Assembly: GCA_002480925.1 (NCBI GenBank)
Contig: DLDA01000037.1
Coordinates: 41,477-105,476 of the forward strand
Source of the DNA: Lachnospiraceae bacterium UBA7784
GTDB taxonomy: Bacteria > Bacillota > Clostridia > Lachnospirales > Lachnospiraceae
Reading direction: 5' to 3'
Length of the DNA stretch: 64,000 bases
Part shown: positions 16,918-24,927 of the stretch, piece by piece
Position numbering within the stretch: the first letter of the stretch is position 1
Layout: each line of letters starts with the position of its first letter
Made by a program: the position numbers and the translations under genes
The notes under the pieces: model-generated
The model's input: only the letters and a program-made list of their open reading frames with translations
Told to the model about the DNA's origin: nothing
The model's database searches: none

Positions 16918-17430
16918 TTACTGTTCCTTTAAATATTCCTTGTAACCTATCTTATTAAGCTTCTCGTTCTTCTCCTCGACCTGTTTCTTAAGATTATTCA
17001 CATAGGCCTTAAGCTTCTTCAAAAGCTCCTGATCTGATACAGCAAGGATCTTTGCAGCAAGGATACCTGCATTTACTCCGCCGTTAATGGCAACTGTTGC
17101 CACCGGAATCCCGCTTGGCATCTGTACTATAGAATAAAGTGAATCTACTCCGCCAAGATCAGAGGTCTTCATAGGTATTCCGATGACCGGCATAGGGAAA
17201 AGTGCTGCACACATTCCCGGGAGATGAGCTGCCTTCCCTGCTCCGGCAATTATCACCTTTACTCCTCTTTCCTCTGCTGTTTTAGCATAATGAAAAAACT
17301 CCTCAGGCTCTCTGTGAGCGCTTATCACATTGATCTCATAGCTTATGCCGAGCTCGTCAAGAACTCCGCAAGCCTTTGCCATGATCGGAAGATCCGAATC
17401 GCTTCCCATTACTACTGATACCTGTGCCAT
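16918..17430 (-). CDS. purE: N5-carboxyaminoimidazole ribonucleotide mutase
   Basis: The 170-residue protein has the PurE signature G-S-D-S-D-L-P-I-M near residue 8, S-A-H-R-E-P-E near 38 and A-G-A-G-K-A-A-H-L-P-G-M near 67. The last 20 residues are a Lys-rich extension. It converts N5-CAIR to CAIR, and the presence of a PurK partner cannot be judged here. It is the first pur gene of the run and lies 15 bases downstream of a small membrane protein gene. Confidence 0.97.
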   Translation of the reverse strand: MAQVSVVMGSDSDLPIMAKACGVLDELGISYEINVISAHREPEEFFHYAKTAEERGVKVIIAGAGKAAHLPGMCAALFPMPVIGIPMKTSDLGGVDSLYSIVQMPSGIPVATVAINGGVNAGILAAKILAVSDQELLKKLKAYVNNLKKQVEEKNEKLNKIGYKEYLKEQ

Positions 17431-17444
17431 GTTAATAATCCTTT

Positions 17445-17777
17445 CTATTGTAATACTTTAAGTAACCCTGTTACATATAATATAACATTTCCTGCTAATG
17501 CCGCCACCGGCAGTATCACTCCAGCCCACCTTGATGAGGCAGAATAGCCCTCTCTTTTGAAGAACCTTATTCCAAAGCATACTGCTGCAAGACTCAGAAC
17601 AAAGAAAATCATAGTGATCCCTGTCATTGTGCGGGAAAGCCTTCCTGCCACCACCTGATATGTCCCTGTAAAAATTACTAAAAGCCCTGCTGCACCTATG
17701 CCAGCGCAGACCAGTGATCTTACCGATACATTGCCTCTCTCTCTTCTTTTCCTACGTTTCAGCTGAACGCGGCTCAT
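17445..17777 (-). CDS. Small three-helix membrane protein of unknown function
   Basis: The 110-residue protein has a very basic N-terminus (several K-R-R-K-R repeats) and three predicted transmembrane helices at about 20-42, 50-70 and 84-105. It resembles small clostridial membrane families such as DUF6142, but this is from memory of pattern only. It overlaps the VanZ-like gene by 4 bases and precedes purE, so it is in the same transcript. No function is assigned. Confidence 0.6.
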   Translation of the reverse strand: MSRVQLKRRKRRERGNVSVRSLVCAGIGAAGLLVIFTGTYQVVAGRLSRTMTGITMIFFVLSLAAVCFGIRFFKREGYSASSRWAGVILPVAALAGNVILYVTGLLKVLQ

Positions 17778-18229
17778 CTCTTTTTCCTCCGATGATAATG
17801 AATATAATAGACTATGCTTCCCAAAAGCGTCCCCATGGTATTAAGGATCACATCATCCACATCGCAGCATCCTACTCTCGTAAAGAGCTGTGTAAGCTCT
17901 ATCGCACAGGAAAAAAAGAATCCGCTGAGTGTGACTGAAAGTATGACTGCCCTTGTCTTTCTACGGAAAAAAGTCATAAGAGCTCCATATGGCATAAATA
18001 TCAGCACATTACCGGCAAGGTTTGTAAATGCCACATATGGCATTGTCTTTATCAGTCCTGCATATCTCTTTATCTCTCGAAACGGTGTCGCGTTATATCT
18101 TACCACGCCTCCTAAATTCCTGCTCCGCCACTCCATGAAGAAGAGGATGTAGCACATCGCGATAAGGTAAAGGATGAAAAGTATTATTCCTATTACCTTT
18201 TTCGCTCCGTCATATTTCTTCCTGCTCAT
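17774..18229 (-). CDS. VanZ-like family membrane protein
   Basis: The 151-residue protein has four hydrophobic helices and the VanZ-like hallmarks. N-L-A-G-N-V-L-I-F-M-P-Y-G lies around residue 70, with E-L-T-Q-L-F around 112 and D-V-D-D-V-I-L-N-T-M-G-T-L-L-G around 125. VanZ-family proteins are inner-membrane proteins of mostly unknown function; some affect teicoplanin or lipoglycopeptide tolerance. It overlaps pyrE by 4 bases at the start and the next gene by 4 bases at the end. Confidence 0.9.
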   Translation of the reverse strand: MSRKKYDGAKKVIGIILFILYLIAMCYILFFMEWRSRNLGGVVRYNATPFREIKRYAGLIKTMPYVAFTNLAGNVLIFMPYGALMTFFRRKTRAVILSVTLSGFFFSCAIELTQLFTRVGCCDVDDVILNTMGTLLGSIVYYIHYHRRKKR

Positions 18230-18903
18230 CTTGCGGCGCCATACTCCTTGTAATAATCATCGATTCTTGACTTCATCGCATCATCTATTATAAGGCTGCC
18301 TTTATAGGGCTTATTGTAAAGGCATTCGACAACCTCCTCCATTGTAACGATAGAGGTGGTCTTCATATCAAACTCCTCTGCTATCTGATCGAGAGCTGCC
18401 TTATCAGAGCTTCCTCTTTCCATCCTGTCAACCGATACCACCAGCCCGATTACCGATGCTTGGGCCTGTGCCTTTATTATAGGATAAGTTTCCCTAATGG
18501 ATGTACCTGCTGTGGTCACATCTTCTATTATCACGACCCTGTCGCCGTCCTTTATCGGAGATCCAAGTAGTATTCCCTTCTCTCCATGATCCTTTGCCTC
18601 CTTACGGTTGGCACAGTAGCCTGCATCGATCCCATGGTTCTCGCTTAAGGCTATAGTTGCTGCTACCGACAAAGGTATCCCCTTATATGCCGGTCCGAAA
18701 AGTATATCAAAGTCACTTCCGAAGCTGTCAACTATTGCCCTTGCGTAGTACTGCCCAAGCTTCTTCAGCTGGGAACCTGTCCTGTAGTATCCGGTATTTA
18801 CAAAGAAAGGTGTCTTCCTTCCGCTTTTGGTCACAAAATCACCGAACCTGAGGACATTGCAATCTATCATGAAATGGATAAAGTCTTCCTTATACTGTTC
18901 CAT
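18226..18903 (-). CDS. pyrE: Orotate phosphoribosyltransferase
   Basis: The 225-residue protein has the PRPP-binding motif V-V-I-I-E-D-V-T-T-A-G-T-S around residue 128. The orotate-site stretch F-G-P-A-Y-K-G-I-P-L lies around 77, and N-R-K-E-A-K-D-H-G-E-K-G, the mobile catalytic loop, around 102. It forms OMP from orotate and PRPP. AAGGAG precedes the ATG. It follows pyrD by 9 bases. Confidence 0.97.
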   Translation of the reverse strand: MEQYKEDFIHFMIDCNVLRFGDFVTKSGRKTPFFVNTGYYRTGSQLKKLGQYYARAIVDSFGSDFDILFGPAYKGIPLSVAATIALSENHGIDAGYCANRKEAKDHGEKGILLGSPIKDGDRVVIIEDVTTAGTSIRETYPIIKAQAQASVIGLVVSVDRMERGSSDKAALDQIAEEFDMKTTSIVTMEEVVECLYNKPYKGSLIIDDAMKSRIDDYYKEYGAAR

Positions 18904-18912
18904 TATATCTCC

Positions 18913-19821
18913 TTATCTTACCGCACCGACCAGATCGCTCACCTTATCTATGCAATGATCGTCCAGATAGCGCTCTATCCCGTCTATTATCTCAAGTGCC
19001 GCTACAGGGTTATAAAAATTAGCTGCTCCTATCGCAACTGCATCTGCTCCGGCCAGCATCATCTCTACTGCATCCTGCCAGCTCTCTATTCCTCCCATAC
19101 CTATCACAGGGATCTTTACAGCGTTTGAAGCCTCATAGACCATCCTTACAGCTACAGGATGGATAGCCGGACCACTCAGTCCTCCTGTCTTATTGGCAAG
19201 GGCAAAGCACTGTCTTTCTATATCTATCTTCATTCCTGTGATCGTATTTATAAGAGAGATACCGTCTGCGCCGCCAGCCTCTGCTGCCTTTGCGATCTCC
19301 TTTATGTCTGTCACATTAGGCGTAAGCTTCATAACTACCGGCTTATCTGTCGCTTCCTTTATCTCCCTCGTGATCTTCTCGACCATGGCTGGATCGGTCC
19401 CGAAGGCAAGGGCTCCCTGCTTTACATTAGGGCAGCTTATATTGATCTCGAGAAAGGATATTGCCTCGTCAGTAAGCCTCCTTACCACTTCAAGATATTC
19501 CTCCTCTGTATGTCCGCAGACATTAACACCTATTGCGGTTCCTCTTTTCTTCAGAAAAGGGAGATCCTTTTCCAGAAATCTGTCAAGACCCGGATTCTCA
19601 AGTCCGATCGCATTCAGCATTCCCGAGTGTGTCTCGGCTATCCTTGGAGACGGATTACCCTCCCAGGGAACTGCCGAAACTCCCTTCGTCACGACCGCAC
19701 CAAGCCTTCCTATGTCAAAGAATTCGGAATATTCCTCTCCGCTGCCGAAGGTACCGCTGGCTGTCATAACCGGATTCTTAAGCTTTACAAATCCAAGGTC
19801 ACATGTCATATCCGGTTTCAT
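18913..19821 (-). CDS. pyrD: Dihydroorotate dehydrogenase, catalytic subunit (class 1B)
   Basis: The 302-residue FMN barrel protein has G-T-F-G-S-G-E-E-Y near residue 22, N-I-S-C-P-N-V-K near 127 with the catalytic Cys typical of class 1B, K-L-T-P-N-V near 165 and G-M-G-G-I near 242. It oxidises dihydroorotate to orotate, passing electrons to NAD through PyrK, coded just upstream. Its start touches the pyrK stop. Confidence 0.96.
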   Translation of the reverse strand: MKPDMTCDLGFVKLKNPVMTASGTFGSGEEYSEFFDIGRLGAVVTKGVSAVPWEGNPSPRIAETHSGMLNAIGLENPGLDRFLEKDLPFLKKRGTAIGVNVCGHTEEEYLEVVRRLTDEAISFLEINISCPNVKQGALAFGTDPAMVEKITREIKEATDKPVVMKLTPNVTDIKEIAKAAEAGGADGISLINTITGMKIDIERQCFALANKTGGLSGPAIHPVAVRMVYEASNAVKIPVIGMGGIESWQDAVEMMLAGADAVAIGAANFYNPVAALEIIDGIERYLDDHCIDKVSDLVGAVR

Positions 19822-20600
19822 CAGATCATCACCTCCGAAGCATCAAATACAGGTCCGTCCTTACATACTCTGGCCTTTTTAACATTAAGTCTGTCATTTA
19901 TGTCTACTGTATCAACTGTACAGCCAAGACAGGCGCCGACTCCACAGGCCATTCTCTCCTCCATCGATACAAAGCATCTTATCTTACGGACCTCAGCAAA
20001 CTTCTTTACCGCCCTGAGCATTCCGGCGGGACCACAGGCATATATGACCTCAGCGGTAAGATAATTCTGCATTATGGCCTCTATTACGTTGCCCTTGAAG
20101 CCGTATTTACCACTTTCGGTCGCAACAAAGACCTTTGATCCTGTCCGCTCGAACTCCTTTAGAAGGAAAGGGAAATTCTGGTAGCCAAGGACTATCTTGC
20201 AGCTCTTAGGGAACTCTCTTGCCAGCTGCAGCATAGGAGGGATCCCGATTCCTCCTCCTATCACCATTACATCTCTTTCCGGTATATCTATTGGAAATCC
20301 GTTTCCCAGAGGCCCTATCATCTCTATCTGATGACCTGAGGTATATTGCGAGAATTCTCTTGTTCCCTCTCCTGACACCCTGTATACAAGCCTTAGTGAG
20401 CTTCTCTCCCTGTCTATCTCGCAGATCGAGATCGGACGGGGCATAAGCCTGCTGCAATCATCGCAGAAGAGATTTACAAACTGCCCTGCTCTCGCGTTCT
20501 TAGCTGAGGGAGTATTGATCCACATGCTGTAAATACCCTCAGACACTTCCTCCTGTCTGATGATAACAGCTTTTTCCTTTTCTCTGAATTCTACAGACAT
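19821..20600 (-). CDS. pyrK: Dihydroorotate dehydrogenase electron-transfer subunit
   Basis: The 259-residue protein has a flavin-reductase-like FAD-binding domain (R-P-I-S-I near residue 55), an NAD-binding domain with G-G-G-I-G-I-P-P near 115, and a C-terminal [2Fe-2S] cluster site. That site is C-G-V-G-A-C-L-G-C ... C around 218-243. It links PyrD to NAD. It overlaps pyrD by one base, supporting a 1:1 complex. Confidence 0.96.
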   Translation of the reverse strand: MSVEFREKEKAVIIRQEEVSEGIYSMWINTPSAKNARAGQFVNLFCDDCSRLMPRPISICEIDRERSSLRLVYRVSGEGTREFSQYTSGHQIEMIGPLGNGFPIDIPERDVMVIGGGIGIPPMLQLAREFPKSCKIVLGYQNFPFLLKEFERTGSKVFVATESGKYGFKGNVIEAIMQNYLTAEVIYACGPAGMLRAVKKFAEVRKIRCFVSMEERMACGVGACLGCTVDTVDINDRLNVKKARVCKDGPVFDASEVMI

Positions 20601-20618
20601 AATTTCCTCTCCGGCTGC

Positions 20619-21542
20619 CTATGACATAAGTGCAGTTCTGATGTCATATCTCATATCAAGAACTGCCGCTCTTGCTGCATCGGCAAAATTCCTTTCTCCG
20701 TACTTTTCATATTCCTTTTTTCTGTAGGCAGCGATTATGCCTCTTGAGGAATTGATGATAGCTCCTTCTCCATTTTCATCAAAGAAGCCCTTGAGATCTG
20801 CACCTGTCGCTCCCTGTGCTCCATAGCCTGGCACAAGGATAAAGGTATGCGGCATCCTCTTCCTTAGCTCATTGCCCATCTCTGGGTAGGTTGCGCCTAC
20901 AACCGCGCCCACCTCTGAATATCTAGTCTCTACTGAAGGCTTTCCCCATTCCTCCACCTTATCTGCGACCTTCTGATAGAGAGTGGCATCTCCTATCTTC
21001 TGATCCTGGAACTCTCCGCTTGAAGGATTGGAGGTCTTTACCAGAATGAAAATACCCTTATCGTTCTCCATGCATGTATCTATAAACGGCTTTACTCCGT
21101 CTGTTCCCAGATATGGATTTACCGTTGCGAAATCTGCATCAAAAACCGGCAGGGTCTTTTTCCCTATGCTGATCCTTCCAAGATGGGCCCTTGCATAGGC
21201 CTCCGAAGTCGATCCTATATCTCCTCTCTTCACATCTGCTATAACTATAAGCCCTCTCTTATGAGCATACTCTATAGTCTTCTGATATGCTAAAAGTCCT
21301 GGAACGCCGAACTGCTCATACATTGCTATCTGAGGCTTTACAGCAGGAACAAGATCATAGACGGCATCGATTATCTCCTGATTGAAGGCAAGTACTGCGC
21401 CTGCTGCTCCCTCAAGCGTCTCTCCGCTTTCCCTGAAGGCTGCCTTCTGAATATACTCCGGAATAAATACCAGATTAGGATCCAGTCCTACTACTATAGG
21501 AGCTCCCTTCTTTTTGATCTCTTCTATCAGCTTTCCTATCAT
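20619..21542 (-). CDS. pyrF: Orotidine 5'-phosphate decarboxylase (type 2)
   Basis: The 307-residue protein is of the longer PyrF type. V-G-L-D-P-N lies near residue 20, the catalytic D-V-K-R-G-D-I-G near 104, and V-P-G-Y-G-A-Q-G-A-T near 232. It decarboxylates OMP to UMP. It lies between pyrC and pyrK, with AAAGG before the ATG. Confidence 0.96.
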   Translation of the reverse strand: MIGKLIEEIKKKGAPIVVGLDPNLVFIPEYIQKAAFRESGETLEGAAGAVLAFNQEIIDAVYDLVPAVKPQIAMYEQFGVPGLLAYQKTIEYAHKRGLIVIADVKRGDIGSTSEAYARAHLGRISIGKKTLPVFDADFATVNPYLGTDGVKPFIDTCMENDKGIFILVKTSNPSSGEFQDQKIGDATLYQKVADKVEEWGKPSVETRYSEVGAVVGATYPEMGNELRKRMPHTFILVPGYGAQGATGADLKGFFDENGEGAIINSSRGIIAAYRKKEYEKYGERNFADAARAAVLDMRYDIRTALMS

Positions 21543-21546
21543 TGTT

Positions 21547-22824
21547 TTACCTTTCTGATGTTATCTTTCCATTTCTTACAGTCATTACAACCTGTCCATA
21601 AAGATCCCAGCCCTCAAAAGGAGTATTTCTCCCCTTGCTCTTAAACTCTGATGGATCCACCTTCCATTTTCTGCCAGGATCAAAGACAGCTATATCCGCC
21701 CATGAGCCGATCCTTATATCTCCACCACTTATGCCAAGTATCCTCGCAGGATTACAACTCATCTTCTCTGCCATACCCATAGGAGTCAGATAGCCTCCCC
21801 TGACAAGGATAGTGTTCGTAAGCGCAGCAGCTGTCTCAAGGCCTACAATACCAAAAGGAGCCCTTGCGAAGTCCTTTTTCTTCTCCTCACTGGTATGCGG
21901 CGCATGATCGGTGCTTATGCAGTCAAATGTCCCATCCCTTAAGCCCTCTCTAAGCGCCATGACATCCTCCTCAGTACGGAGCGGTGGATTCATCTTGTAT
22001 TCTGTTTCAGTAATGGACTTTATGCTGCTGGCATTTAATGTGAAATGATGTGGGCAGACTTCTCCGCTTACATGTATTCCCTTCTCTTTTGCCAAAGCAA
22101 GATATTCTCTCGCACCGGCTGTAGAGCAATGGCACAGATGGAGCGATACTCCGGTCTCCCTTGCAAGCATAATATCCCTTACTGCTATTATATCCTCTAC
22201 TTCATTTGAAATGCCCTTGAGCCCAAGCCTTCCTGCCTCAGAGGTATTGATCACTCCCCCCTCTACAAGTGCCTTGTCCTCACAGTGGTCAAGTATGATA
22301 CCGTTATTCTCCCTTATGATCTCCATGGCCCTGCGCATAAGAGCGGAGTCCATCACCGATCTGCCATCCTCACTGAAAATAAAGCAGCCGGCACTCATAA
22401 GCCCCTCAATATCCGAAAGCTCCTCGCCCTTAAGGCCCTTTGTGATCGAACCTGCCTGCATGACTCTTACCTTGCCATAGTTTAGAGCCTTGTCGATCAC
22501 ATATTGATATGTAATCGGATTGTCAACGACTGGAGAAGTATTCGCCATTGCGACTATAGTCGTAAATCCACCTGCCGCCGCCGCATCACATCCGCTCTCG
22601 ATAGTCTCCTTATCTGTCTGGCCTGGATCCCTTAAGTGTACATGCATATCGATAAACCCCGGCATAACCCAGCAGCCCTCTGCATCCTTTATACAGTCAG
22701 CCTCTGAATCCATAATTCCTGTTGCGATACGCTTTACTCTTCCATCCTCTACCAGAAGATCCGCAATCGCATCAAATCTGTCTGCCGGATTGATTATCCG
22801 TCCGTTCTTGATCAATAATCTCAT
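21547..22824 (-). CDS. pyrC: Dihydroorotase
   Basis: The 425-residue amidohydrolase has metal-binding D-M-H-V-H-L-R-D-P-G near residue 57, H-L-C-H-C-S near 228 and D-H-A-P-H near 302. These are the class I dihydroorotase motifs. It cyclises carbamoyl-aspartate to dihydroorotate. It is the first pyr gene of the leftward run, and an AGGAG lies 7 bases before the ATG. It follows the TPR lipoprotein gene by 34 bases. I saw no PyrR attenuator in that gap, so regulation may lie further upstream or act elsewhere. Confidence 0.96.
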   Translation of the reverse strand: MRLLIKNGRIINPADRFDAIADLLVEDGRVKRIATGIMDSEADCIKDAEGCWVMPGFIDMHVHLRDPGQTDKETIESGCDAAAAGGFTTIVAMANTSPVVDNPITYQYVIDKALNYGKVRVMQAGSITKGLKGEELSDIEGLMSAGCFIFSEDGRSVMDSALMRRAMEIIRENNGIILDHCEDKALVEGGVINTSEAGRLGLKGISNEVEDIIAVRDIMLARETGVSLHLCHCSTAGAREYLALAKEKGIHVSGEVCPHHFTLNASSIKSITETEYKMNPPLRTEEDVMALREGLRDGTFDCISTDHAPHTSEEKKKDFARAPFGIVGLETAAALTNTILVRGGYLTPMGMAEKMSCNPARILGISGGDIRIGSWADIAVFDPGRKWKVDPSEFKSKGRNTPFEGWDLYGQVVMTVRNGKITSER

Positions 22825-22858
22825 TGTACTTCTCCTAAAACCGCCTTGTATGAAATCA

Positions 22859-23512
22859 TCAGGACTGAAGCTTCAGAAAGGCTTCCTCCTTTTTCATATC
22901 CGTATCATCAGGATACTGGATCAGATAGCTTTTAGCAAAATGAAGCGCACTTGCAAAATCGCCCTTCTTCTCATAGCCTATCACCCTGAGCCTCATGACC
23001 TTTTTCTGGGCCCTCGCCTCCTTTGGCATCTCCTGATAAAAATCCTCTGCGGTCTTATCCATACCCTGTGAAATCAGTGTCTCGTAGGCGCTTACATAGA
23101 GTGAGCTCTTATTTGAAAGAGCACAGCCCTTCTTAAGATCAGCAAGAGCCTTAGTGGACTTTCCTATATCAGCATATATCAAGCCTCTAAGAAAATAAAG
23201 CCTGTAATCCGCCTTATCAAATGCGATCAGGCCGTTTATAGTATTTATTGCATCCCCGTTCTTACCGAGTTTATGCTGGGCCGAAGCCTTATAAAGTGCA
23301 ATATCCTTCTCATTCCTTCCTACCGTGGAGGAAAGGGAAAGGGCCTTATTGAAGCTCTTCAGCGCCTTACTGTATTCCTTTGTATCCATCTGCTCTATCC
23401 CCTGCCTTTTATACTCATCCTGCTGCTTCTGCCTGCCGCAGGAGGTAGCTGTAAAGGACATAGTAACAAGAAGCATTGCCGTTATCAGTCTTACTCTGCT
23501 ATATTTTTTCAT
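22859..23512 (-). CDS. TPR-repeat lipoprotein
   Basis: The 217-residue protein has a basic start, a hydrophobic stretch and a lipobox ending A-T-S-C near residue 25, so it is a predicted lipoprotein facing outward. The rest is helical with TPR-like repeats (S-K-A-L-K-S-F-N-K-A-L-S-L near 50; A-D-Y-R-L-Y-F-L-R-G-L-I-Y-A-D near 95). TPRs mediate protein contacts, and the partner is unknown. There is no Shine-Dalgarno sequence before the ATG. A TATAAT lies about 10 bases upstream, so translation may be leaderless. Confidence 0.8.
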   Translation of the reverse strand: MKKYSRVRLITAMLLVTMSFTATSCGRQKQQDEYKRQGIEQMDTKEYSKALKSFNKALSLSSTVGRNEKDIALYKASAQHKLGKNGDAINTINGLIAFDKADYRLYFLRGLIYADIGKSTKALADLKKGCALSNKSSLYVSAYETLISQGMDKTAEDFYQEMPKEARAQKKVMRLRVIGYEKKGDFASALHFAKSYLIQYPDDTDMKKEEAFLKLQS

Positions 23513-23521
23513 AGTAGTCTA

Positions 23522-23527
23522 ATTATA
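23522..23527 (-). promoter_or_regulatory. -10 box just upstream of the TPR lipoprotein start
   Basis: TATAAT on the minus strand is followed by the ATG at 23512-23510. The predicted transcription start falls within a few bases of the start codon, and no ribosome-binding site is present. The -35 region is poor because it lies inside the preceding terminator hairpin. Confidence 0.4.
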
Positions 23528-23529
23528 AC

Positions 23530-23559
23530 AAAAACAAGCCCCGAATAAAAGGGCTTGTT
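23530..23559 (-). terminator. Terminator after the CorC/HlyC gene
   Basis: A 9-bp stem AACAAGCCC/GGGCTTGTT with a 9-base loop is followed by TTTTT on the minus strand, directly after the stop codon at 23562. Confidence 0.8.
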
Positions 23560-23561
23560 GA

Positions 23562-24833
23562 CTATTCATCTTTATCCTTCCCGGTCTCCTTATCCTCCGG
23601 AATACGGATCTTTACCTTGATTATCCTCTTTCGTCTGACGACTGAGGCAGTAAGGATCACGCCCTCCTTAGTCACATAGCTTTCCCCTACTCTTGGAAGA
23701 TGATCAAAGAGTCCCAGCAGATATCCTCCTATCGTATCATAGTCATCCGACTCAAACGGAAGGGAAAGCTCGTCCCTTAAGTCATCGAGGTTCATGCTTC
23801 CTAAAACCGTATACTCACCGGGACCCGTCTCTACTATCTCATCCTCCTCGGTCTCATCGAACTCATCCTTAATATCTCCGACGAGCTCCTCAAGAAGATC
23901 CTCAAGCGTAACTATTCCTGAAACTGATCCATACTCATCTAAGACTATGGCCATATGAATCCTTTTCTTCCTCATCTCATCGAAAAGGTCATCAGCATTC
24001 TTGAATTCGTAGGTAAAGAATGGCTTTCTGATATGCTTTCTGATAAGAAAGGGCTCCCTTTCGTCCCTCGTAAGCAGGTCCTTCATGTTCAGGACTCCTA
24101 TTACATGATCCGTATCCTGCTCATAGACCGGAAACCTGGTATACTTATCCTGCATAAATACGTTCCTTATCTGGGCATATGACCAGTTTACGTTTATCAT
24201 TGTCACATCGATCCGCGGAATCATCAGCTCCCTGACCTCTGTATCAGAGAAATCGAAGAGATTATTGATATAATCCTTCTCATCGTTTTCTATTGCTCCG
24301 CTCTCGTTTCCTACATCTACTATGGTCCTGAACTCTTCCTCTGTCATCTGGCTCTTTTCTGATTTATTGGCTCCTATCAGGAAAAGTATACCGCTTACTA
24401 TATGGTTCATCACAAAGATCAGAGGTGTAAGCACAATGGTCAGTGCATATATGATCCCTGCTACCCTCAGTGAAACTGAAAGCGCCTTTCTCGCTGCCAG
24501 ATTCTTAGGCGTCACCTCTCCGAATATAAGCACCAGAAGGGTCATTATTCCAGTTGCTATTCCTGCTCCGGCGCTGCCGAACAGATCCATGAAAATGACT
24601 GTTGCAAGAGATGATGCTGAGATATTTACTATATTATTGCCTATAAGTATAGCTGAAAGCATCTTTGCAGTATTGCCGGTCACCTTAGCTACCATCCTGG
24701 CCTTTTGATCTCCTGCATCTGCCATTGTACGTATCTTAAACCTGCTTACTGTCGTAAGAGCCGTCTCTGATGAAGAGAAGAACCCTGAAAGAGCAATAAG
24801 GATTACAAGTATTACTATCTGAACTACGATCAT
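23562..24833 (-). CDS. CNNM/CorC-HlyC family membrane protein
   Basis: The 423-residue protein has an N-terminal DUF21/CNNM membrane domain with about four helices (1-170; S-G-F-F-S-S-S-E-T-A-L near residue 16). It continues with a CBS pair at about 200-325 (M-I-P-R-I-D-V; G-S-V-S-G-I-V-T-L-E-D-L-L-E-E-L-V-G-D-I) and a C-terminal CorC_HlyC domain (residues 335-415). Despite the hemolysin name, members such as MpfA act in magnesium or other cation efflux. The ion is not determined here. The transcript is monocistronic by signals: extended -10 promoter upstream, terminator downstream. Confidence 0.93.
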   Translation of the reverse strand: MIVVQIVILVILIALSGFFSSSETALTTVSRFKIRTMADAGDQKARMVAKVTGNTAKMLSAILIGNNIVNISASSLATVIFMDLFGSAGAGIATGIMTLLVLIFGEVTPKNLAARKALSVSLRVAGIIYALTIVLTPLIFVMNHIVSGILFLIGANKSEKSQMTEEEFRTIVDVGNESGAIENDEKDYINNLFDFSDTEVRELMIPRIDVTMINVNWSYAQIRNVFMQDKYTRFPVYEQDTDHVIGVLNMKDLLTRDEREPFLIRKHIRKPFFTYEFKNADDLFDEMRKKRIHMAIVLDEYGSVSGIVTLEDLLEELVGDIKDEFDETEEDEIVETGPGEYTVLGSMNLDDLRDELSLPFESDDYDTIGGYLLGLFDHLPRVGESYVTKEGVILTASVVRRKRIIKVKIRIPEDKETGKDKDE

Positions 24834-24880
24834 TCTGTCTCCATTTACCGCTTTAAAATACGAAAACCTTTATCGGAGAC

Positions 24881-24889
24881 AGTATATCA
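24881..24889 (-). promoter_or_regulatory. Extended -10 promoter for the CNNM gene
   Basis: TGATATACT on the minus strand (extended TGN plus TATACT) lies about 48 bases before the ATG at 24833. No good -35 box is visible. The 61-base gap to the stop of the giant secreted protein gene holds no clear terminator. Confidence 0.5.
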
Positions 24890-24927
24890 CAAAACCGATC
24901 CTTTTTAAAATAATTTAGTCCTTACTC

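Noticed and set aside
19159..20064. 301-codon plus-strand frame antisense to pyrD and pyrK
   Set aside because: Both genes on the opposite strand are clear enzymes with complete motifs. The antisense frame has no recognisable domain and is a by-product of codon bias.
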